Assembly: GCA_041655035.1 (NCBI GenBank)
Contig: JBAZCN010000010.1
Span: forward strand, 1-47,888
Reading direction: 5' to 3'
Length of the DNA: 47,888 bases
DNA from: NAT127 sp041655035
Lineage (GTDB): Bacteria > Pseudomonadota > Gammaproteobacteria > Pseudomonadales > Porticoccaceae
Position 1 is the stretch's first letter. Every line of letters starts with the position of its first letter. This document shows positions 7,648 to 15,616 of this stretch, in pieces. The notes below the pieces were generated by a model. It saw nothing but the letters and a program-made list of their open reading frames with translations, was not told the DNA's origin and did not search any database. The position numbers and the translations under genes are program-made.

Positions 7648-8691
7648 TCATCGTGTTGTCGGCATGTCCTCTATCAGCCGTCGATAGGTTTCCCATACCC
7701 GGTCGGGGGTAACGGCCTTCAGGCATTGTGCCTGCGGGCCGCGATAGCCGGGAATATTGCACTCCCGGCGGTAACAGGGAATGCACGGAAAACCGTCGGC
7801 GAGGATATGCCGGGAACGGCCACCGGTTGCGCCGATCAGTGCCGGGTCGGTGGGGCCATAAAGAGTCACGGTCGGCACATCGAGAGCCGCCGCCACATGG
7901 GCGAGACCGGTGTCCATGCAGATGGCCCCCTCGCTGCCGACCATCGTTCCGGCCACCTCGCTCAGGCTCATCCGCGGCAGGACCCGGGCATTGTCCAGGC
8001 CCTCCGCCAGCGCCTCGGTGCGCTCGCGCTCCACTTCCGAGCCCCAGGTGAGCACTATCTGGCGACCGGCGACGGCAGCCCTCGCGGCCAGTGCCCGCCA
8101 GTGCGCCACCGTCCAATACTTGTTGTCCCAGCTGGCGTTGGTGACGAAAACCAGGTAGGGCGTGGACGGCAGGCCCGCCGGCAACGGCCACTCCCGGCCG
8201 GCGAGACCAAAGTCCGGCGGCGCCACGGGCAGCGGATAATCCAGTACCTGAGCAAACAACTGGCGCCAGCGATCGATGGCCAACTGGTACTGGGCAATGG
8301 CGTAATGATGATGATAGGCCCAATGGGCGGGCTTTTCCCGCACCGAGGCCTTGTCGGGGCCGTGTTTGGCGCCTCGGGCGAGCCGGGTCACCAGCGCGCT
8401 CTTGATATTGGTCTGGGCGTCGATCACCGCATCGTAGCGAGTGGCGCGCAGAGTCCTGGCGAACGCCCGAAGCTCGCCGCCACCAAGAATACCGGGAGAC
8501 TTGCGCCAGCGCCGGTGTGCGGTACAGATCACCTGGCGCACCGCCGGGTGCCAGCCCGGCACTTCGGCGAAGGCCTCGTCCACCACCCAGTCGAAAACGA
8601 TGTCCGGGCGGGCCCGGACGGCGTCGGTCAGTGCCGGCAGCGCCTGAACGAGATCCCCCATGGAGGTCAATTTGACGATCAATACATTCAT
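7648..8691 (-). CDS. waaC: LPS heptosyltransferase I
   Basis: 347 residues, GT9 family. It opens MNVLIVKLTSMGDLVQALP and continues WVVDEAFAEVPGWHP, matching the start of WaaC from E. coli and Pseudomonas as I recall it. C-terminal motifs are SLSEVAGTMVGSEGAICMDT, GLAHVAAALDVPTVTLYGPT and an IPCYRRECN cysteine segment. It adds the first L-glycero-D-manno-heptose to Kdo-lipid A at the inner face of the inner membrane. Unlike the Pseudomonas arrangement it is not next to waaF but with hldE about 8 kb away, so the locus has been rearranged. Confidence 0.93.
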   Translation of the reverse strand: MNVLIVKLTSMGDLVQALPALTDAVRARPDIVFDWVVDEAFAEVPGWHPAVRQVICTAHRRWRKSPGILGGGELRAFARTLRATRYDAVIDAQTNIKSALVTRLARGAKHGPDKASVREKPAHWAYHHHYAIAQYQLAIDRWRQLFAQVLDYPLPVAPPDFGLAGREWPLPAGLPSTPYLVFVTNASWDNKYWTVAHWRALAARAAVAGRQIVLTWGSEVERERTEALAEGLDNARVLPRMSLSEVAGTMVGSEGAICMDTGLAHVAAALDVPTVTLYGPTDPALIGATGGRSRHILADGFPCIPCYRRECNIPGYRGPQAQCLKAVTPDRVWETYRRLIEDMPTTR

Positions 8692-8726
8692 CGGGGGAGC
8701 TTGTGGCTGGGTGGGCGGCAGGCAGG

Positions 8727-9347
8727 TCAGTGCCGGGTATCGAACAGTTTTTTCAACCTGGCGCTCAGGCGATGGAAAAATTGGTGCTTGCCCCTGGCCG
8801 CCTCGCCGGTGAGGTAGTTCATCTGGATGGACAGGCGCTTGCCCACCACCGGCTTGTGTCCGTGCCAGCAGTTATCGGTGACCTGGAATACCACCATGGT
8901 GCCGAGCCGGGGGGGAATTTCCTCGACGTAATCGTCGAGATCGGTGCCGTTGCGCAAGATTCGCAGGTAGCCGCCGTCCTCCTGCCAGTCCGCGTTGAAA
9001 TAGACCAGCACGGTAATGACCTTGGTCTTGGAGTCGGTGTGGATACGCCCATCCTTGTCGCGCATCACCCCCCGCACCGTGGTCATCGTCGGCAGGGCAT
9101 CGAGGTCGAGGCCGAATTTTTCGGCGATCGCGGCGCGAAACACCGGGCCGTTGAGTTCGTCGAGGAGCGCCTGGAAGCCCGGACCGTAGCCGACCTCGGA
9201 CACCGGGATACTGCCGGGGTAATCGATCACCGGGAAATCCCGCAGCAACCCGTCGACAGCAGTGGACTCCAGCACATTCTCCACCACCATATAAGGGTAG
9301 GGATCCCGTTTCAGTTCGGCGTTGTGGATTTGTGTAAAATTCAGCAA
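8727..9347 (-). CDS. 2OG-Fe(II) oxygenase-like protein in the LPS core locus
   Basis: 206 residues. A possible iron triad is visible: HxD in GRIHTDSKTK (about residues 102-104), then ITVLVYFNADWQEDGGYLR, and a distal His in CWHGHKP followed by an Arg in VGKRLSIQ, the usual 2-oxoglutarate contact. This is the pattern of prolyl-4-hydroxylase-like dioxygenases. The start is uncertain: TTG at 9347 is used here because no ATG lies before the conserved N-terminal YPYMVVENVL. It is first in a leftward unit with waaC and hldE, so it may hydroxylate an LPS sugar or lipid, as KdoO does with Kdo, but it is much shorter than the KdoO I know and homology is not claimed. Confidence 0.65.
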   Translation of the reverse strand: MLNFTQIHNAELKRDPYPYMVVENVLESTAVDGLLRDFPVIDYPGSIPVSEVGYGPGFQALLDELNGPVFRAAIAEKFGLDLDALPTMTTVRGVMRDKDGRIHTDSKTKVITVLVYFNADWQEDGGYLRILRNGTDLDDYVEEIPPRLGTMVVFQVTDNCWHGHKPVVGKRLSIQMNYLTGEAARGKHQFFHRLSARLKKLFDTRH

Positions 9348-9510
9348 GACCCGATCCCCCCTGCACAGTGAAGGCGACGATGACGATGGAAGTAGTGACC
9401 AGCAGCCGGCAGCCCCCGCGGCGCAATGAGGGTCGCCGGATACGGCAGCATCAAGGCGGCGATAGTATCACAGAATCCCCGGACGACAGCGCGGCTGCCG
9501 CAGCCACCGA

Positions 9511-9538
9511 TTGTCCGCCCGGGTCCAGCTGATATAAT
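9511..9538 (+). promoter_or_regulatory. Sigma-70-like promoter of the GT9-GT4 glycosyltransferase gene
   Basis: TTGTCC (9511-9516), a 16-bp spacer and a perfect TATAAT (9533-9538). The transcript should start near 9545. Because the longest open frame begins upstream of this promoter, it argues that translation starts at the internal ATG 9573. Confidence 0.6.
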
Positions 9539-9572
9539 CCGGGCGCTACCGCCACCGGATGACCAGCCCAGC

Positions 9573-11837
9573 ATGGCAAACCCTCTGCCGCCAGCCACGC
9601 AACCGCCACCCAGGGCCACCCTGTGGATGCCCAGCAAGCACATGGGCAACCTGCTGGTATCGCTGAAGTCCGTCAAAGCCCTGGAAACCCATTTCGGCAC
9701 CGGCCAGACGACCCTGGTGGTGGACAACAGCTACCGGGACATCATCGAAGCCGCCGGCTTCACCTGCCCGGTGGTCTATTTCCCCCGCACCGCCAGTGAA
9801 CACTGGCACCATTGGCGCTCCATCCGCCAGTTGTTTCGTTTCATCCGTCAGTTGTGGCGCCACAGAGGCACCCTGGGTATCGCCATCGAGGGCGACAAGG
9901 TCACCCGGCAGTTCATCGGCATCAGCGGCGCAAGCCGCCGTCTCGGCCCCGACAACCGCCACTGCCAGGGCTTCGACCAGCGCATCCCTCTCGATCACCG
10001 CCAGGATCACCGGTTCTTCGACTACGCCACCGTCAGCGACACCATTACCGGCGAGACGCTGGCGCCGGGCTACCCCGACCTGCTGCCCAGCGCGACGGCC
10101 GAGGCAAATCTCGAGCGCATACTGGGGGAACTGAACCTCGATCCGGCACGCCCCCTGGTGGTCCTCCATCCTGGCGCAACCAAGAACTACAAGCAGTGGC
10201 CGGTGGGCTATTTCGCCCAACTCGCGCAGTGGCTGGCGAGCCGCGGCAACCAGGTCCTGGTAACCGGCGCCGGCGCCCGGGATGGCGCCACCATCCGCCA
10301 GTTGACGGAACTTGCCGGACAGCACATGGTCTCTCTGCATAACCACCTGGGCATTGCCGAACTGATCGCCATGTGCCGTCGCGCCACGCTGTTCATCGGC
10401 AATGACACAGGGCCAACCCACCTGGCCGCAGCCACCGGAACGCCAACCATAGCTATATTTGGCCCCACGGATGAGAAGCGCTGGGGCCCGATGGGGATAA
10501 ATGTGCGAATCTTGCGAAGTAAGACGCCTTGCGCGCCGGGTTGCTCCCGCCGGGAATGTCTTGCCGATTACCGATGTATGCGTACTCTCGATTGTGACAC
10601 CGTAAAGGACACAGTAGCCCAGATGGATCTTTCGCCCCAGCCCGCGACCGGCGTCCGCTACGCCGACCAGGTCGCGCCCGCCCAGCTGGTCGACCAGCGG
10701 CAGCCCACCGTCATCCATCTGTTCAAGCGCTACAACGGCAATTATCCGCTGCTCAACTCGATGGTCGCCACGACGCCGGGCAAGTACCGCACCCTGGTGT
10801 GCTATCTGAGCGGCAGCGACGACGGCAACAACGGTGTCGAGGCCCTGGGTGTCAAGACCGTCTACCTCAACCTCGATCGCAGCGCACTCAACTGGCGCAA
10901 TCCCGGCACCCTGCGGGCGGTGCGCCAGGTCATCGACAGCGAGGAATGCGATTTGCTGGTATGCCAGTTTCGCCGCACCATACCGATCGGTGTCATTGCC
11001 GCGCGGCTGTCGACCGCACGCCCCGCCGTGCTCGGCATTCTCCACGGCATAGTACGCGGCAAGAACGGCCCTGGCGAGAAGCTGCTCAACGCCATCATCA
11101 ACCCGATGATGTCCGGCTGGATCAGCGTTTCCCGCGACGGCATGAACGATATCTACCAGCAGAACATCAGCATCCCGCGCAGCAAGATATTCCACGTCCA
11201 GAACGGCCTCGACTACTCCCGGTTCGTCCAGCAGCCGCGATCCCTCGATCGCGACGAGGTGTTCGGCGTGCCGACCGCCGGCAAGCGGGTTTTTCTCATC
11301 GTTGGACGGCTCTACGCAAAGAAGAACCACCAGCGCATCATCAATGCCTTCAAGCGCACCCTGGCGCAGGCGCCCGACTCACTGTTGATGATCGTCGGTT
11401 CCGGCCTTCTCGAAGCGAACCTCAAAAACCACGTCCGCCAGTTGGGGCTGGAACAGCAGGTCCATTTCCTCGGCTATTGCCAGCGGGTCGCCGACCTGCT
11501 CCAGGCTGCCGACGTGTTCCTGATGCCCTCGTTGCGCGAGGGCCTGCCACTGGCGCTGCTGGAAGCCATGGCCTCGTCGCTGCCGGTGATCACATCCAAC
11601 ATCAACGGCATGCGGGAAGTCGTCGACGGCGCCGATTGCGGCTGGCTGGTGAACCCCAACAGCGAGGATTCGATCGCCACCGCGATGCTCGCCGCCGCCC
11701 GTCTCCCCAAGGAACAGCTTGTGGCGATGGGTCAGCGGGGTAAAGTCCACGCCATCGCCAACTTCAGCAAGGAGCACATGGTGCACAACTATGAAGCTCT
11801 GTTCGACAATACCCTGTCCAAGGTCTCTCTCGGCTGA
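9573..11837 (+). CDS. Fusion glycosyltransferase: GT9 (heptosyltransferase-like) plus GT4 domains
   Basis: 754 residues from ATG 9573; an in-frame ATG at 9426 exists but lies before the promoter. Residues about 20-350 are GT9: WMPSKHMGNLLVSLKSVKAL, VVLHPGATKNYKQWP, FIGNDTGPTHLAAATGTP, and a Cys-rich segment (CAPGCSRREC) as in WaaF/WaaC. Residues about 378-750 are GT4: GILHGIVRGKNG, HVQNGLDYSRF, FLIVGRLYAKKNHQRII, LMPSLREGLPLALLEAM with the ExxxxxxxE sugar-nucleotide motif, and an NINGMREVV end. A single chain that adds a heptose-like residue and then a hexose to the LPS core is the simplest reading. The GT2 gene follows with a TGATG overlap. I know these two families as separate proteins in Pseudomonas. 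Confidence 0.85.
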   Translation: MANPLPPATQPPPRATLWMPSKHMGNLLVSLKSVKALETHFGTGQTTLVVDNSYRDIIEAAGFTCPVVYFPRTASEHWHHWRSIRQLFRFIRQLWRHRGTLGIAIEGDKVTRQFIGISGASRRLGPDNRHCQGFDQRIPLDHRQDHRFFDYATVSDTITGETLAPGYPDLLPSATAEANLERILGELNLDPARPLVVLHPGATKNYKQWPVGYFAQLAQWLASRGNQVLVTGAGARDGATIRQLTELAGQHMVSLHNHLGIAELIAMCRRATLFIGNDTGPTHLAAATGTPTIAIFGPTDEKRWGPMGINVRILRSKTPCAPGCSRRECLADYRCMRTLDCDTVKDTVAQMDLSPQPATGVRYADQVAPAQLVDQRQPTVIHLFKRYNGNYPLLNSMVATTPGKYRTLVCYLSGSDDGNNGVEALGVKTVYLNLDRSALNWRNPGTLRAVRQVIDSEECDLLVCQFRRTIPIGVIAARLSTARPAVLGILHGIVRGKNGPGEKLLNAIINPMMSGWISVSRDGMNDIYQQNISIPRSKIFHVQNGLDYSRFVQQPRSLDRDEVFGVPTAGKRVFLIVGRLYAKKNHQRIINAFKRTLAQAPDSLLMIVGSGLLEANLKNHVRQLGLEQQVHFLGYCQRVADLLQAADVFLMPSLREGLPLALLEAMASSLPVITSNINGMREVVDGADCGWLVNPNSEDSIATAMLAAARLPKEQLVAMGQRGKVHAIANFSKEHMVHNYEALFDNTLSKVSLG

Positions 11838-12742
11838 TGCCCCTGGTATCGGTCATCGTACCCGCCTGGAATGCGGCGTCATTCATCGGTGAATGCCTGG
11901 CCAGCGCCATCGCGCAGGATCACGCCGACCTTGAAATCCTGGTGATCGACGATGCCTCGAGCGACGCCACCGCTGACAGGGTCGCGACCCTGGCCGCGGC
12001 CGACGCCCGCATCAGCCTCATTCGCCATGCCAGCAATCGCGGCGTTTCGGCTGCCCGCAATACCGGCCTGGCCGCCGCCAGCGGCGCCTATGTGGCGTTT
12101 CTCGACGCCGACGACCGCTGGCACCCAACCAAGATTGCCCGCCAGCTGGCAGCTCTCGCCGCCACTTCCGACGCCGCGCTGGTGTTCACCGCCTGTCGCG
12201 CCATCGACGCCCGGGGCGCAGTGACAGATCAGAACCTGTCCCGGGGGCGCGCCATTCCGTTGGGGAGAATCGACCTCAAGGACTTCATCATCCGCCGCTA
12301 TCCACTGATCACCTCTTCGGTGCTGGTGGAGCGCGGCAGCCTCGATGCCGCCGGCCATTTCGACACCAGCCTCGCGGTGGGCGAGGACTTCGACCTGTGG
12401 GCGCGGATCCTCAACCGCTACCCCCAGGCCTATGTCCCCGACCCTCTCACCGACTATCGGATGCACGGCGCCAGCGCCACCGCCGACCGCCTGCGCAACC
12501 GGCTCAGCAAGGTCCAGGTGCTGGAAAAGATCCACGCCAGCCCGGACTTTGCCGCCCTCGCCGCAGATGCGGAGTTCATTGCCTACCTGCATCGCCATTA
12601 TCTGGGCGCGGCGCGGGCACTCAGGCAACATGGCCAGCCCGCCGCAGCCCGCGAGCTGTACACCCGGGCCCTGGCCCTCGACACTTCCTGGTTCACCCGT
12701 CTCGCCACCCGGTTCCACCGCCTGCGCCCGGCTGAGCGATGA
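11837..12742 (+). CDS. GT2-family glycosyltransferase
   Basis: 301 residues with a GT-A fold: SVIVPAWNAASFIGECLASA, DLEILVIDDASSDATAD, GVSAARNTGLAAASGAYVAF, and the metal-binding FLDADDRW. A later GEDFDLWARILNRYP carries the acceptor-side ED. No membrane segment. ATG at 11837 shares its A with the stop of the GT9-GT4 gene, and its own stop overlaps the next start (ATGA), so it is in an operon with the fusion transferase and two LPS kinases. It probably extends the core oligosaccharide; donor and acceptor are unknown. Confidence 0.87.
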   Translation: MPLVSVIVPAWNAASFIGECLASAIAQDHADLEILVIDDASSDATADRVATLAAADARISLIRHASNRGVSAARNTGLAAASGAYVAFLDADDRWHPTKIARQLAALAATSDAALVFTACRAIDARGAVTDQNLSRGRAIPLGRIDLKDFIIRRYPLITSSVLVERGSLDAAGHFDTSLAVGEDFDLWARILNRYPQAYVPDPLTDYRMHGASATADRLRNRLSKVQVLEKIHASPDFAALAADAEFIAYLHRHYLGAARALRQHGQPAAARELYTRALALDTSWFTRLATRFHRLRPAER

Positions 12743-13590
12743 CGGTGAACCCGATGACCGGCCTCACCGCGATAGCCAACCCCCGCTGGCGACTGGCGGC
12801 CGCCGACCCATTACTGGCCGCCACTGACGCACTGGCCACCCTGAACACACCGCAACAACTGCTGAGCGCCGGCAAGGCGGTGGCATCGTCGCGGTTCTCC
12901 CGGGTTTCACAGGGCCTGCTGGCGCTCGACAGCCAGCCGCCGACGGCGGTCTACCTCAAGGAATTTATCGATCGCGGCCCCGCCGAGACGCTGAAAAACC
13001 TGTTCCGCCCCCACCGGGCACTGCGTGCCCTCGAGGCCGAGCGGCAGCTCGCGGCCGCGGGTTTCAAGGTCGCCACGACGCTGGTCATCGGCTGGCAACA
13101 GCGGCTCGGGGTCAAGTACCGCTTTTTCACCGTCACCCGCGACCTCGGCGAACTGATCGACCTCTACCAATGTGCCCGACAATTGCAGGGCGCCGCGCTC
13201 GAGCACAAGCGCCGCTGGCTGCGGGCCGTCGCCGACGCCGTGGCACAACTGCACCGCGAAGGTTTCATCCACGGCGACCTGCGCCCCGGCAACCTGCTGG
13301 TTGGCGAACAGGGTGGGCGCACTGTCTGCGCCTGGCTCGACAACGAACGCACCCGCCGCTTCGCCACTCTGCCGGAGCGGCTGCGCCTCAAGAACCTGGT
13401 CCAGCTCAACATGTTGCTGTCGCCCGCCATCGGCCGCCGCGAGCGGCTGTGTTTCCTGCTCGCCTACTGCCGCCACTTTGCCGGGCTCGACTGCCGCACG
13501 CTGTGTCGCCAGGTCGAAGATAGAACCCGCCAGCGGCTCCACACGTTGGTGGCCCGCGGCCGGCTCGATCCGGGGGAGGTGTGGCTGTGA
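12739..13590 (+). CDS. LPS-kinase-like protein (WaaP/InaA superfamily)
   Basis: 283 residues with a small eukaryote-like kinase fold. It has VYLKEF with the likely ATP Lys (about residue 73), a Glu-containing helix, the catalytic loop FIHGDLRPGNLLV (about residues 176-188), and LDNERTRR in place of the usual DFG-like metal segment. InaA/WaaP proteins phosphorylate heptoses of the LPS inner core. It overlaps the GT2 stop by 4 bp and the next kinase gene by 4 bp. Position and type are like the wapP/wapQ genes that follow waaP in Pseudomonas, but I cannot assign which of them it equals. Confidence 0.8.
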   Translation: MTVNPMTGLTAIANPRWRLAAADPLLAATDALATLNTPQQLLSAGKAVASSRFSRVSQGLLALDSQPPTAVYLKEFIDRGPAETLKNLFRPHRALRALEAERQLAAAGFKVATTLVIGWQQRLGVKYRFFTVTRDLGELIDLYQCARQLQGAALEHKRRWLRAVADAVAQLHREGFIHGDLRPGNLLVGEQGGRTVCAWLDNERTRRFATLPERLRLKNLVQLNMLLSPAIGRRERLCFLLAYCRHFAGLDCRTLCRQVEDRTRQRLHTLVARGRLDPGEVWL

Positions 13591-14333
13591 GAAATCCACG
13601 GGTCGCGGAAGCCGTCGACACCCTGCGCGTTCAGTTGCGGCAAGGCCGGGGCTTTCGGCGGCTCGCGGGCCGCCACCACCGCGGCCTGGCCGTGGACGGC
13701 TTCCCCCTGGACGATCACCACCTGAAGGAAACCCTCGACCAGCTGATCAGCCAGGGCCATTGCTACAAGCACGACCAGACCTCCACCGTGGCCAGCGCCC
13801 GCTTCGACGACCAGGATTGGGTGATCAAGCGCTACAATCACCAGGGCCTGATCCATGGCCTGCGCCGCTGCTTCACCACCTCGCGGGCGCGCAAATCCTT
13901 TGTCCTCGGACTGCTGCTCGACCGTCTCGGCATTGCCACGCCAAAACCCCTCGCCTATATCGAAACCCGCTCCGGGCCGCTGCCGGGCGACGGCTATATC
14001 GTCTGCGAGAAATCACCCGGCGAGACCCTTCACCACCTGCTGATGACCGGCCAGCTCGATCGCGCCCTCTGGCCCGCCGTGGTGGCGCAAACCCGCGAGC
14101 TGGTCGCGGCGCTGCACCACCTGGGGATCACCCACGGCGACGTCAAGCACACCAACCTGCTGCTTGGCGGCGACCGGCTGGAAATCATCGACCTCGACTC
14201 CCTGCGCATCCACCGCCGCCTCCGGCGGTTCGAGCGCGACCGCAGGAAAGACGCGAGCGCGGTCGACAACCGCGTCGGTGGCGACCCCGCCGCTTATATC
14301 GCGCGCAAGAAGGTGGAGCTAGGGCTGATCTGA
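13587..14333 (+). CDS. LPS-kinase-like protein (InaA/WaaP superfamily), second copy
   Basis: 248 residues. Kinase motifs: DWVIKRYNHQG with the ATP Lys, THGDVKHTNLLL catalytic loop, EIIDLDSLRIHRR metal segment, and an acidic/basic tail. GTG at 13587 is preferred over GTG 13581 because the GGGGGAGG at 13572-13579 is 7 nt from the former and 1 nt from the latter, and it gives a GTGA overlap with the upstream kinase. It shares little sequence with the neighbouring kinase outside motifs. Its 3' end overlaps the convergent acetyltransferase gene by 15 bp. Likely target: a core heptose or other core sugar. Confidence 0.8.
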   Translation: MRNPRVAEAVDTLRVQLRQGRGFRRLAGRHHRGLAVDGFPLDDHHLKETLDQLISQGHCYKHDQTSTVASARFDDQDWVIKRYNHQGLIHGLRRCFTTSRARKSFVLGLLLDRLGIATPKPLAYIETRSGPLPGDGYIVCEKSPGETLHHLLMTGQLDRALWPAVVAQTRELVAALHHLGITHGDVKHTNLLLGGDRLEIIDLDSLRIHRRLRRFERDRRKDASAVDNRVGGDPAAYIARKKVELGLI

Positions 14334-14756
14334 ACGCGGCTGGATCTGTATCTCGTGCTTCGACACATAGGTATGTCCGGCAGGCACATCCCTGACCACC
14401 ACCGCGCCGGCGGCGATCACCGCGTCGTCGCCGATGGTGATGCCGCCGAGAATGATCGCGCCGGCGCCGATCTCGACGCGGTCGCCAATCACCGGGTAGC
14501 GATCCCGCACCTGGCCGATGGTGACGTTCTGGCGAATGATGCAGTGCTCGCCGATCCGCGACTTGCCGCCGATGACGATGCCCACCGGATGCCAGAACTC
14601 CGTGGTTTTCGGCAACTTGTAGATCTTCATGTCACAGGAGGTGATCAGGCGCAAATCCCAGCCTCGCGCCGCCACCACCGCCAGGTCGCGGGCAAAATTG
14701 CGAAAGCGCTTGATGCGGTGCAGCAGCGGCCTGACGACTTTTTTATACACGGACAT
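14319..14756 (-). CDS. Hexapeptide-repeat acetyltransferase (serine acetyltransferase-like)
   Basis: 145 residues from ATG 14756. A basic N-terminus (MSVYKKVVRPLLHRIKRF) is followed by FWHPVGIVIGG, a probable catalytic His, and left-handed beta-helix turns: RIGEHCIIRQNVTIG, VIGDRVEIGAGAIILG, ITIGDDAVIAAGAVVVRDVP. It is shorter than CysE and last in the leftward waa unit, so O-acetylation of the LPS core is more likely than cysteine synthesis. The start is disturbed by a 16-bp tandem duplication: the good ribosome site (GAGGGG, 14784-14779) serves an out-of-frame ATG at 14772. A GTG at 14786, overlapping the waaP stop, is another in-frame start and would add 10 residues. Confidence 0.75.
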   Translation of the reverse strand: MSVYKKVVRPLLHRIKRFRNFARDLAVVAARGWDLRLITSCDMKIYKLPKTTEFWHPVGIVIGGKSRIGEHCIIRQNVTIGQVRDRYPVIGDRVEIGAGAIILGGITIGDDAVIAAGAVVVRDVPAGHTYVSKHEIQIQPRSDQP

Positions 14757-14774
14757 AGTTATACACGGACATAT
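14743..14774 (-). repeat. 16-bp tandem duplication over the acetyltransferase start codon
   Basis: Two copies, 14743-14758 and 14759-14774, differ only in the last base. Each carries an ATG TCC GTG TAT start on the minus strand. The upstream copy opens a 9-codon frame (MSVYNYVRV, stop TAA 14745-14743) that overlaps the true start at 14756. Confidence 0.9.
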
Positions 14775-14782
14775 TCCGCCCC

Positions 14783-15616
14783 TCACTGGCTGGCGATAGG
14801 GAACACCGGCTCGCGGTTGAAATCCCGCCGGTACAACTTGCGGGCCTTGCGCTCCACCGCGCGCAGCAGGTCGCTCTTGGTCCGCACCACGGTCTTGAGC
14901 GGCAGGCCGAAATAACTGCGCAGGAAGCGCAGTACGTCGCGGCGGGTCAGGCCGATGTCGAGGGCGGAAAAATACAGGCTGGCGACGTCCTTGACCAGCC
15001 AGCGCCGAGGCACCCTGCCACGCAGTTGGGCGCGGTGCAGGTCGACCACGTAGAACCGCAGGTTGTCGGCGGACACTGCATCCCGCCCGGCGGAAATATC
15101 CAGCAGAAAATGGCACAGGTACAGGTCCCGATGGTTGACGCCGCCGGCGTGCAGCGTCCGGGCGATTTCGGCGATACGGCGGATCATCGCCACCCGCAAG
15201 CGGTAATCCGGCGGCTCCTGCCGCCAGTTTTCAGTGAACACCGCGGTGCTCAGGGTACTGGTCAGTTCGCGGGTGATGAGAAAGGATTTGCGGGCCGCCG
15301 GGTTGATGCCCCGCAACCCGTAGGCCCGCGGCTCCAGGGTCGGGATACCCAATTCCCCGAGGCGGCGGATGGCGTGCCACTCGTTGCTGGCGTCGACCAC
15401 CGCCATCCTGCCCTGGAGCAGGTTCTTGAAGATCTCCGCCCAGCCCACGCCGCTGTGGACCTTGCGGTAGAACACCTCGCCGCCGAGCACACAGCGGCGG
15501 GTCTCACGGCCCTCCTTGTTGCGCACCGTCTCTCCGGCCATGGCCTGGACTTCGGCAAAGGGGTCGCGCCCGGCCCACCATTGGTCGAACGGTGGGTACA
15601 GCACCAGTCGTTCCAT
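14783..15616 (-). CDS. waaP: LPS core heptose(I) kinase
   Basis: 277 residues from ATG 15616, slightly longer than Pseudomonas WaaP. It matches that protein along its length: WAGRDPFAEVQAMAG, FYRKVHSGVGWAEIFKNLL, EWHAIRRLGELGIPT, then catalytic GVNHRDLYLCHFLL, VVDLHRAQ, and LYFSALDIGLTRRDVLRFLR. It phosphorylates the first core heptose from ATP, a step needed for outer membrane integrity. ATG shares its A with the waaG stop (TGATG). The acetyltransferase gene follows immediately. Confidence 0.95.
   Translation of the reverse strand: MERLVLYPPFDQWWAGRDPFAEVQAMAGETVRNKEGRETRRCVLGGEVFYRKVHSGVGWAEIFKNLLQGRMAVVDASNEWHAIRRLGELGIPTLEPRAYGLRGINPAARKSFLITRELTSTLSTAVFTENWRQEPPDYRLRVAMIRRIAEIARTLHAGGVNHRDLYLCHFLLDISAGRDAVSADNLRFYVVDLHRAQLRGRVPRRWLVKDVASLYFSALDIGLTRRDVLRFLRSYFGLPLKTVVRTKSDLLRAVERKARKLYRRDFNREPVFPIASQ

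Noticed and set aside
9426..9572. N-terminal extension of the GT9-GT4 gene
   Set aside because: The likely promoter lies inside it, and the encoded residues are not part of the GT9 fold.
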